DNA of 64,000 nucleotides from Selenomonas sputigena ATCC 35185 (GTDB lineage Bacteria > Bacillota > Negativicutes > Selenomonadales > Selenomonadaceae). Location of the stretch: contig NC_015437.1 in assembly GCF_000208405.1 (NCBI RefSeq), positions 1,729,501 to 1,793,500 on the forward strand. The letters are read 5' to 3'. This document shows, piece by piece, positions 1 to 6,858 of this stretch (the first letter of the stretch is position 1; every line of letters begins with the position of its first letter). The notes under the pieces are model-generated. The model saw nothing but the letters and a program-made list of their open reading frames with translations. It searched no databases and had not been told where the DNA came from. The translations under genes and the position numbers were made by a program.

Positions 1-1151
1 ATCGTCAGACCGATGCCGTAGCCGGCCTTCTCGCTGTTATGTGACGCATCCTCGCGGTAGAAACGCTCGAAGAAGCGCGAATAGTCTATACCTTCGCCCG
101 CCGCATAGGGATTCGTCACGGAAAAGACCATACCGCGCCCGCGCCTGCCGCTCGCGAGAGCAATCTGCACGTCGCCGCCGTCATCCGCATATTTGACGGC
201 ATTGTCGACGAGAACGTTCATCAGCGTGTAAATGATGCGCTGATCGGCGAGCACATGAACGCCGTCTTCGATTTCTGTCACGATCCGCTTGCCCTGCTCC
301 TTCGCGGGAAGTTCAAAGGAGGCGGCAACCTCACGCGCCGTCTCCGCGCAGTTGACGTCGATCGGGTGGAAATGCTCTGAGACGCGCTCTTCGAGCTTCG
401 CAAGCGCGACCATGTCGTTGACAAGACCCGAGAGCCGCTTTACCTGCTTCAAGATCGTCTCCGTCCACTGGTTTTTGCCCATCGTGATCTCAAGCACTTC
501 CGTGTTTGCCGAAATGATGGCGATTGGCGTCTTCAGCTCGTGACTCGCGTTCGTGACGAATTGGCGCTGGCTCTTCAAGTTGCGCACGAAGGGCGCGACG
601 AGGCAGCGCGAGAAGCACGCGACGAGCGCGATGTAGAGCAGCACGCAGAAGAGGCCGACGAGGACGGAAAAGCGCACGCCGTTCCAAACCATCTGCATCT
701 CGCGCGTACAGTCCATGACGACGACGAAGGAGCCGCCCCCCTCAAGCTTCGTGACGAGATAGGCGTAGTAGGCGCCATCGGCTTCGTAGTTGCCGCGCAG
801 GCTGACGCCATGAGCGAGACGCGTCGCCAATGCCTCGGCTTCCTCGTCGGTGACGGCGGCGATGTGGCTCGCATCCGCCGCAAGGAGTGCACCATCCTCA
901 CTGAATTTCGCCCAGTAGTAGCGCGTCTGAAAGGCAAACTCCGGCGTATAGTCGAAGCCCTCGTCGACAATGCGCTTTTCGGGCAGCTTGCCGTCGTGGC
1001 GCGTGATGTAGGAGAGCACCGCCTCGATGCGGCTTCCCTCGTCGTAGAAACTCGCGAGGTTCAAGGCGGCGAGCACGACGAAGACGATGAGGACGACGGC
1101 AGCCGTGCCTAGGACGATGAACTTGCGCCGCAGCCGCGATACCATTTCCAT
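1..1151 (-). CDS. Two-component sensor histidine kinase, 3' end cut by the window edge
   Basis: Membrane sensor kinase expected to phosphorylate the response regulator encoded just before it. Reading leftwards from the ATG at 1151 gives an N-terminal membrane segment (about residues 9-31), an extracytoplasmic sensor region of about 130 residues, a second membrane segment (about 160-182), then the H-box NASHELKTPIA with the phospho-accepting His near residue 204. The N-box-like VDNAVKYA and the start of the G-box (GYGIGLT) follow before the window ends. The ATG directly follows the TAG stop of the regulator gene, so the two are co-translated. The ligand cannot be inferred. The class is certain; only the last part of the ATPase domain is missing. 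Confidence 0.93.
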   Translation of the reverse strand, partial: MEMVSRLRRKFIVLGTAAVVLIVFVVLAALNLASFYDEGSRIEAVLSYITRHDGKLPEKRIVDEGFDYTPEFAFQTRYYWAKFSEDGALLAADASHIAAVTDEEAEALATRLAHGVSLRGNYEADGAYYAYLVTKLEGGGSFVVVMDCTREMQMVWNGVRFSVLVGLFCVLLYIALVACFSRCLVAPFVRNLKSQRQFVTNASHELKTPIAIISANTEVLEITMGKNQWTETILKQVKRLSGLVNDMVALAKLEERVSEHFHPIDVNCAETAREVAASFELPAKEQGKRIVTEIEDGVHVLADQRIIYTLMNVLVDNAVKYADDGGDVQIALASGRRGRGMVFSVTNPYAAGEGIDYSRFFERFYREDASHNSEKAGYGIGLT

Positions 1152-1820
1152 CTAGCCCACCTCGCAGATCGTGTAGCTTCCCCCCTGCTCACCGCGAATC
1201 GCAACGTCGCCATGAATCGCTTTGAGTTTCTGTCGCAAGTAGGAGATGTAGACCCAGACGATGTCCGCGCCCTCTTCCGCTCCCTGCCACACGCGCTCGT
1301 AAATCTCCGACGTCGTGACGCACTTTCCCGCATTCATCATCAAGAGCTGCATGAGCTGCGTCTCCTTGCTCGCAAGGCGCACGGCGCTCTTCGCCGCCAG
1401 TTCCTGCTTTCCGACGTCGAGCGTGACCGAGCCGAGCGACAGTTCGGCGGGCGCATAGACTTCAGCGCGGCGCGTCAAGGAACGCAGGCGTGCGAGCAGC
1501 TCCCCCATCGCGAAAGGCTTGGGCAGGTAGTCGTCCGCCCCCGCGTCAAGCCCTTCGATGCGATCGCCGACTTCCGCCTTCGCCGTCAGCAGCAGGACAG
1601 GCGTCGTATCGCCCGCCGCACGCAGCTCTTTCAAGGCCGTCACGCCGTCCATCACGGGCATCATCACATCGAAGACCATGCAGGCGTAAGTGCCTTTGTG
1701 CGCGAGCGCCAGAGCCGCCCTGCCGTCGCGAACAGCGTCGACCTCGTAGCCCGAATGCTCCAGAACTGCGACGAGCGCCGCCGCCATATCCTTTTCATCT
1801 TCCGCCAGCAGGAGCTTCAT
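1152..1820 (-). CDS. OmpR/PhoB-type response regulator
   Basis: DNA-binding partner of the adjacent kinase. The N-terminal receiver domain (residues 1-115) shows the acidic pair E7/D8, the phosphorylatable Asp51 in VFDVMMP and the conserved Lys in LPKPF. A winged-helix effector domain follows (about 125-220), with the usual ending in which DIVWVYISYLRQKL forms the recognition region. At 222 residues it has normal family length. Its ATG overlaps the stop of the upstream alarmone synthetase gene by four bases (ATGA), and its stop abuts the kinase start. Target genes cannot be read from the sequence. Confidence 0.95.
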   Translation of the reverse strand: MKLLLAEDEKDMAAALVAVLEHSGYEVDAVRDGRAALALAHKGTYACMVFDVMMPVMDGVTALKELRAAGDTTPVLLLTAKAEVGDRIEGLDAGADDYLPKPFAMGELLARLRSLTRRAEVYAPAELSLGSVTLDVGKQELAAKSAVRLASKETQLMQLLMMNAGKCVTTSEIYERVWQGAEEGADIVWVYISYLRQKLKAIHGDVAIRGEQGGSYTICEVG

Positions 1821-2452
1821 GCCATCACCTCGCCCATCACATCAGTCTCTCGAATCAAGTTGCGGATCGTCTGCATCGAAAGGTCGCACGAGGCAAGCTC
1901 ATCGGCGCAGCGTTTGAGCTCCGCCGCCAACAGTTTGCGATTCTTGACCGTGTGCTTGTACATCATCTCGTGCTCCAAACTCGCCCAGGAATCCATGGCG
2001 AGCGTGCGAAGCTGCAATTCCACAAAGAAATGTCCGGGATTCCTCCCTGCCACATCCTCGAACGGCGCTTCGATCGAAACGATCATGTGGTAACTGCGAT
2101 AGCCGTTCGACTTCACGTCGCGAATGTAGTCCTTCTCCTCGAAGACCGTCACGCCCGAAAGATTTTTGAGCGCACGCACGACGACGTAGACGTCATCGAT
2201 GAAGCGGCAGACGACGCGGACGCCGATGGCATCATGCACCTTGCAGAGAGCCGACTGCGGCGTCTCGGGCAGTCCTTTGCGGCGGCACTTCTCACGCATG
2301 CTCTCGTCCGACTTGACGCGGCAGATCAGATGCTCGTAGGGCGCCGATCCTGTGCGCTCCTTGACGCGTGCGCTGATCTCCTCGATGCGCGTGCGAAACG
2401 CGCCGAGAATCTCAGGGAGCGCCTCTCTCTGCTTGCCATAGATGCTTTCCAA
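1817..2452 (-). CDS. Small alarmone synthetase (RelQ-like, (p)ppGpp synthetase domain only)
   Basis: Predicted to transfer pyrophosphate from ATP to GDP or GTP and make (p)ppGpp. The 211 residues hold only the RelA/SpoT synthetase fold. The substrate-binding block DYIRDVKSNGYRSYH and the downstream VELQLRTLAMDSWASLEH match the small synthetases such as Bacillus YjbM/RelQ. There is no HD hydrolase domain and no TGS/ACT regulatory domain. The start is a TTG at 2452 with a GGGAGGG ribosome site six bases upstream. The stop overlaps the response-regulator ATG by four bases, so alarmone synthesis is genetically coupled to a two-component system. RelQ versus RelP cannot be settled by eye. Confidence 0.88.
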   Translation of the reverse strand: MESIYGKQREALPEILGAFRTRIEEISARVKERTGSAPYEHLICRVKSDESMREKCRRKGLPETPQSALCKVHDAIGVRVVCRFIDDVYVVVRALKNLSGVTVFEEKDYIRDVKSNGYRSYHMIVSIEAPFEDVAGRNPGHFFVELQLRTLAMDSWASLEHEMMYKHTVKNRKLLAAELKRCADELASCDLSMQTIRNLIRETDVMGEVMA

Positions 2453-2468
2453 GAGAATCCCTCCCCTG

Positions 2469-3686
2469 CTACTTCTTCACGAGGCGCAGATGACGCTCCG
2501 CTTTCTTCTTCGCCACATCGCGCTCCAAGGCTTCCCGGAGCTTGCTGCGATTCGACGCGCCCGTGCCATGCTGTCCAATGTTCAAGAGGATGCCGACGCT
2601 CGCCATGCTGATCATCAGCGATGTGCCGCCGTAGCTGATGAAAGGCAGCGGCACGCCGATGACGGGCAGGAGGCCGCCGACCATCAAAAGGTTGATGACC
2701 GCCTGACCACTGATGAGCAGCAGGATGCCCGTAGCGAGAAACTGTCCGTAAGCGTCAGAGGCGGCATTTGCGATGCGTGCGCCGTAGACGGTGAACGCCG
2801 AGTAAAGCACGAGCACGAGAATGACGCCCAGAAAGCCTGTCTCCTGGCTGAAGATGGCGAAGGCGAAATCCGTATGCGCCTCGGGCAGGTAGCTGTACTT
2901 GCTCACGCCCATGCCAAGCCCCATGCCCGTGAGGCCGCCCGAGCCGATGGCGGACAGAGACTGCACCGTCTGATAGCCGATGCCCTGCGAGTCCGCCCAC
3001 GGATCGAGCAGAACCTTGAGGCGTGCCAGGCGGTACGGCTGCAGGATGGACAGCGCCGTGCCCGCCACCGCGAAGACGGCGACTGTCGCCAGCACCTTCG
3101 TCTTTTGAAGCCCTGCAATGCAAAGGAGCATGAAGGGCACGGATATGACAATGAACATCGTGCCGCCGTCCGGCTCCAACTCGATCAACAATCCCATGAA
3201 GAGGACGAGCAGATACTGTGGATTCGGGAAGAGAATGTCGATGGGCTTGTCATTTCGCACACGGTACGCCGCATAAGCAGAAATGAGCATCAGGGAAACG
3301 AGCTTCGCAATTTCCGCCGGCTGGATCTGGAAGCCTGCCGTGCCGAGCCAACGCTTCGAGCCGTTGACCTCCGCTCCCACGAGAAGGACTGCGATGAGCG
3401 AGAGGATCGTGATTATGACGACGGGCACGATCCACGCACGCCAGCGATGATAATTCACGCGGCAGCCAAGAAAGAAGCAGAAGAAGCCCGCCGCGAGGTT
3501 GAAAAGCTGACGCTGCAAGAAGAAGTACGGCGTGCCGAACGTCGTTTCCGCCAAGATGAAGCTTGAGCTGAACACGTTGATGCTGCCGAAGACGAGGAGC
3601 ACGATGAAGATGGCGAGCACCGCCTCCATATCGCTGACCCAGAAGCTCTTCTTGCCCTTGTCTTCTGCGGCTTCCTGTCTTTCCAT
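2469..3686 (-). CDS. SEDS peptidoglycan polymerase, FtsW/RodA/SpoVE family
   Basis: Integral membrane glycosyltransferase of the SEDS family, expected to polymerise lipid II together with a class B penicillin-binding protein. About ten hydrophobic segments are visible. Family hallmarks are the NGSKRWLG and QPAEIAK blocks, the ELEPDGGT motif in mid-protein, and the closing block GVPLPFISYGGTSLM. The reading frame could start at a GTG at 3701, but that codon lies inside the ribosome site AAGGAGGGG of the ATG at 3686 and overlaps the trmB stop, so 3686 is the better start (405 residues). No division or rod-shape genes flank it, so FtsW versus RodA stays open. Confidence 0.9.
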   Translation of the reverse strand: MERQEAAEDKGKKSFWVSDMEAVLAIFIVLLVFGSINVFSSSFILAETTFGTPYFFLQRQLFNLAAGFFCFFLGCRVNYHRWRAWIVPVVIITILSLIAVLLVGAEVNGSKRWLGTAGFQIQPAEIAKLVSLMLISAYAAYRVRNDKPIDILFPNPQYLLVLFMGLLIELEPDGGTMFIVISVPFMLLCIAGLQKTKVLATVAVFAVAGTALSILQPYRLARLKVLLDPWADSQGIGYQTVQSLSAIGSGGLTGMGLGMGVSKYSYLPEAHTDFAFAIFSQETGFLGVILVLVLYSAFTVYGARIANAASDAYGQFLATGILLLISGQAVINLLMVGGLLPVIGVPLPFISYGGTSLMISMASVGILLNIGQHGTGASNRSKLREALERDVAKKKAERHLRLVKK

Positions 3687-3697
3687 AGTCCCCTCCT

Positions 3698-4348
3698 TCA
3701 CGCGAACGTGACCTCGCAGCGGTTGATCTTCTCACCCTTGCCGCTGAATTTCTTTTCATACTCCGTCATCACGTTGTCGGGACGTGCCTCGCTGTGCAGA
3801 TCATAGGAAACGTCGTGCAGCGAAAGCCCCATCTCGCGGAACTCCTCCAACGAAAAATCGAAGAGCGCGCGGTTGTCCGTCTTAAAGACAAGCTTGCCGC
3901 CGGGCACGAGGAGTTCCTTGTAGCGAGTAAGAAAACTGCGGTGCGTGAGGCGGCGCTTCGCATGACGCGCCTTGGGCCACGGATCGCAGAAGTTCACGAA
4001 GAAACGATCGACTTCCCCCGGCGCAAAAATTTTCTCAAGCTGGGCGATGTCGAAAACGAGCAGGCGCACATTCTTCAGCTCCTTCTCGCGCACCTTCTTC
4101 GCCGCCGCGATGAGCACATCCTGCTGCTTCTCGATACCGATGAAATTGACCTCAGGGGCGCGCTCCGCCATCTGACGAATGAAATCGCCCTTGCCCGTGC
4201 CAAGTTCGACGAAGAGCGGCGCCTCGCGTCCGAAGATCTCCTGCCAACGTCCTCTTTCCGCCTCGCCCGCCGGGCGATCCTTCGGATAGACAAAATCATC
4301 GTATGCGTGAATGGCCTCATCCACCCACGGCTTCCTGCGCAGTCGCAC
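3698..4348 (-). CDS. trmB: tRNA (guanine-N7-)-methyltransferase TrmB
   Basis: SAM-dependent enzyme that makes m7G46 in the variable loop of tRNAs. The N-terminal RLRRKPWVDEA, the SAM-binding FVELGTGKGDFI, IGIEKQQDVL, and the catalytic VNFCDPWPKARHAKRRL block with the later RALFDFSLEEF are typical of TrmB. At 216 residues it is of usual length. The start is a GTG at 4348 behind GGAGGAA. The upstream regulator gene ends only 12 bases before it, so it probably shares that transcript. The family is certain. Confidence 0.96.
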   Translation of the reverse strand: MRLRRKPWVDEAIHAYDDFVYPKDRPAGEAERGRWQEIFGREAPLFVELGTGKGDFIRQMAERAPEVNFIGIEKQQDVLIAAAKKVREKELKNVRLLVFDIAQLEKIFAPGEVDRFFVNFCDPWPKARHAKRRLTHRSFLTRYKELLVPGGKLVFKTDNRALFDFSLEEFREMGLSLHDVSYDLHSEARPDNVMTEYEKKFSGKGEKINRCEVTFA

Positions 4349-4360
4349 AGAACTTCCTCC

Positions 4361-6274
4361 TTACACTTTTTCCAACTGAAACTTCTTCAAATAGCGATAC
4401 AGCGTGACGCGGCTGACATCGAGAAGATTCGCCAAGCGGCTGACGTTGCCGCCCGCCGCCTTCCATGCACGCAGGAATATTTCCCGATCCGTCTTCCAGT
4501 CATCATCGGGCTTGACGTCGCCCATGAGATTGATGTTCTCGGGCGAAATTGCCATGCCCTCCGTATGGAAGAACGCCTGCTCCAAGATGCTCTGCATCTG
4601 CTTGATGTTGCCCGGCCAATCGTACGCTTCAAGAAGCGTCAGTGTCTCCGGCAGAAGCCGCTTCCTCTCCATGCGATGCTGCTCGGCTAGCTCGCATATA
4701 ATCTGCTCGGCGAGCAGGGGAATATCCTCGCGTCGGTTGCGCAGCGCCGGCATGCGTATGACGCTGCGTGAAACGATGTCGTAGAGACTCCGGTCGAAGA
4801 GACCTCGCTCCGTCAAGCGCTTGAGATCGCCGTCACAGTCGGCGATGATCCGCACGTCGATGGGGCGCACGACCGTCTCGCCGAGACGATGCGCCTTGCC
4901 CTCGCGCAGAGCCGCCGCGAGAGCGGCCGCCGTCTTCTTCGGCAGCTTCTCGATCTCATCGAGAAAGAGCGTGCCGCCAAAGGCAAGCTCCAATTTGCCG
5001 GGACGACTGACATCGGGGGAAAGCGCCGCGCCGAAAAGCTCCTCGTCCAGAAGTTCCGGCTGCACATCGCCGCAGCGGAAGGAAATCAAAGGCCCAGCCG
5101 CGCGCACCGACGCCTGATGTATGCCGTGTGCCAAGCGCTGCTTGCCCGTGCCGCCCTCGCCCTGCAGCAGCACATGATTCTTTCCCCTCGCCACGCGCAG
5201 CGCCTTTTCACGTAGCGCCTGGAACGCCGGTCCCTTGCCCGCCATCGTGGCGAGGCTGTACTTCGCCGTATAGCCCGCCGTGTGCGCGACGAGCATTCTA
5301 AGATCCTCAATGGGCATGGAAACGGTCACGACGCCATTGACCTCGCGCGTCACAGGGCTTTCGATCGGCACGACGGTCGTGACATCCTCATACGTCTTCG
5401 CCTCCGTGATCCATGTGACCTCCTTGTTGTAGCAGGGCGTGCCGCTGAATCCCTGATAGATCGGCGTGTGACGATAATTCAAAACGATGTCGTTGAGATT
5501 CGACAGACGACTCGTCGCCTTATCGCGCGCTCCGATGCGCGTGAGACGCTCCAATCCCAAGCGGTTCGCATAAGCGACCTCGCCGCTCGGCAAGATATGA
5601 TAGACGGCGAACGGCGCGGCATCCAAGATCGCCTCCTGCGCCTGCAGTCTGAGGTCGCGCGCCAAGGCGGCCTCAAGCGAACGCGCGATGAGCAGAAGCT
5701 GAGCGATGACGGCATCCTGCGGCACGAGCTTCGGATCGTCCACGACGATGTTCACGAGATAGCGAAGTTCGCCGCCGACGAGGACGGGCGCTGTACAGGC
5801 ATCGCTTTCGTGAGACGCCTCGCGCCAGATCTCCGGCCCGAAGACCCAAAACGGCACACGCTTCTCCTTCGCTATGCTGATGCTCGAAGCGCCGATCTCT
5901 TCGATGCCAAGGCGCGAGCCTTCAACCTTGCCGGGAGGCAAACGCATGAAGGGCAGCGTGCAGCTCTTCAAGACGAGCGCCTCGGCGTCAAGCAGCAAGA
6001 GACTCAAGCCGTAACGCGCAAAGAACTCCTGCACGCCCTCCGTCAGCTGCAGAAGGCAATCGATGGCAGGGGCATGCCTCTTCTGCAGTACACAAAAATC
6101 CTCCGCAGAAAGCACGCGCTTCGGCTCCGTCCCCATCGACGGCACACCGATCCGCCTGCTCTCACGCCATGCCTCAGCCACCCACGGATGCACGTTGACG
6201 TCGATCTCCCCTTCGTCGCAAAACCTCTGGTAATACGCCTCAAGCTTCTCCCTGCTGCGCTGCTCCCGTATCAT
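4361..6274 (-). CDS. AAA+ enhancer-binding-type regulator (AcoR-like) lacking the GAFTGA loop
   Basis: Transcription regulator with the layout of AcoR-like sigma-54 activators: an N-terminal GAF-like sensory region (residues 1-200, with a TEIGASSIS-type block seen here as IEEIGASSIS), a PAS-like segment (about 215-330), an AAA+ module and a C-terminal Fis-type helix-turn-helix (VSRLANLLDVSRVTLYRYLKK). Walker A is degenerate (GEGGTGKQ instead of GETGTGKE). Walker B (GGTLFLDEIEKLP) and the sensor LRNRREDIPLL are present. After ELFG the protein runs straight into SPDVSRPGKLELA with no GAFTGA motif, the loop that touches sigma-54. It may therefore act like TyrR, with the housekeeping polymerase. 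No metabolic target sits beside it. Confidence 0.88.
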   Translation of the reverse strand: MIREQRSREKLEAYYQRFCDEGEIDVNVHPWVAEAWRESRRIGVPSMGTEPKRVLSAEDFCVLQKRHAPAIDCLLQLTEGVQEFFARYGLSLLLLDAEALVLKSCTLPFMRLPPGKVEGSRLGIEEIGASSISIAKEKRVPFWVFGPEIWREASHESDACTAPVLVGGELRYLVNIVVDDPKLVPQDAVIAQLLLIARSLEAALARDLRLQAQEAILDAAPFAVYHILPSGEVAYANRLGLERLTRIGARDKATSRLSNLNDIVLNYRHTPIYQGFSGTPCYNKEVTWITEAKTYEDVTTVVPIESPVTREVNGVVTVSMPIEDLRMLVAHTAGYTAKYSLATMAGKGPAFQALREKALRVARGKNHVLLQGEGGTGKQRLAHGIHQASVRAAGPLISFRCGDVQPELLDEELFGAALSPDVSRPGKLELAFGGTLFLDEIEKLPKKTAAALAAALREGKAHRLGETVVRPIDVRIIADCDGDLKRLTERGLFDRSLYDIVSRSVIRMPALRNRREDIPLLAEQIICELAEQHRMERKRLLPETLTLLEAYDWPGNIKQMQSILEQAFFHTEGMAISPENINLMGDVKPDDDWKTDREIFLRAWKAAGGNVSRLANLLDVSRVTLYRYLKKFQLEKV

Positions 6275-6336
6275 ATCTCTCCCCCGTCCCAGCCAAATGT
6301 ATTCTATGAATGAACAATCTCGTTTCCCTCCGTATC

Positions 6337-6366
6337 ATACTATCTCATTCTACTACGAAATGTTAA
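6337..6366 (-). promoter_or_regulatory. Putative promoter of the AAA+ regulator gene
   Basis: On the minus strand, TTAACA (6361-6366) and TAGTAT (6337-6342) are separated by 18 bases, 63 bases upstream of the ATG at 6274. This is a sigma-70-type match, not a -24/-12 element. Confidence 0.5.
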
Positions 6367-6380
6367 GAGCGACAAGCACA

Positions 6381-6409
6381 TTGCCAAGTTCTCATATCCC
6401 ATGTATAAT
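6381..6409 (+). promoter_or_regulatory. Promoter of the small membrane protein gene
   Basis: TTGCCA (6381-6386), a 17-base spacer, then a perfect TATAAT (6404-6409). It lies 50 bases before the ATG at 6459 and diverges from the AAA+ regulator promoter. Confidence 0.75.
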
Positions 6410-6458
6410 AGAAAAGATATGAAAAAAGAACTTATTGCATAGAAAGCAGGGATTCGAT

Positions 6459-6794
6459 ATGGCGAAACAATTGAAGAAGATCCGCCGGAATCTGAAGCCG
6501 CAGGCGGGCGGCACGAACACGGAGAAGCGCCCTGAAAAAAAGGGCAAGGACACCTTCCTCCTGATCATGATCGCGCTCACGTTCTTCATCGCGTTCATCG
6601 GCTGGTCGGAAATGACATGGCTGAACCGCTCGATGTACGGCTCCCTCGCCGCCTCCCTCCTCCTCATTTACGGCTACAAGCAGGGAAATTTCGGCGAGAA
6701 GGAGAAACTCTGGATGACGCGCTCCAGCATGTTCTTCATCGCCCTCTCCTTCGCCCTCTTCGCGGCCATCTGCTACTACCAATACTTTGCCTGA
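6459..6794 (+). CDS. Small integral membrane protein of unknown function
   Basis: I do not recognise a family. The 111-residue product begins with a strongly basic cytoplasmic stretch (KQLKKIRRNLK and EKRPEKKGK). Three hydrophobic segments follow, at about residues 33-53, 57-73 and 86-106, joined by short charged loops. The ATG at 6459 is chosen because AGCAGGG precedes it at good spacing; an in-frame TTG at 6435 lacks a ribosome site. It has its own promoter and terminator, so it is a single-gene unit, divergent from the AAA+ regulator. That arrangement makes regulation by the neighbour possible but unproven. Confidence 0.75.
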   Translation: MAKQLKKIRRNLKPQAGGTNTEKRPEKKGKDTFLLIMIALTFFIAFIGWSEMTWLNRSMYGSLAASLLLIYGYKQGNFGEKEKLWMTRSSMFFIALSFALFAAICYYQYFA

Positions 6795-6800
6795 TACAGA

Positions 6801-6837
6801 AACCCACCATGCCCGCTCGGCTTGGTGGGTTATTTTC
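6801..6837 (+). terminator. Rho-independent terminator after the small membrane protein gene
   Basis: Nine-base perfect arms AACCCACCA (6801-6809) and TGGTGGGTT (6823-6831) with a 13-base loop, followed by ATTTTCTT. Confidence 0.8.
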
Positions 6838-6858
6838 TTCTCTTTGCTTTCCGCCTTC

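Noticed and set aside
4361-6274. Canonical sigma-54-dependent activator
   Set aside because: The GAFTGA motif is missing and the gene's own promoter looks sigma-70-type.
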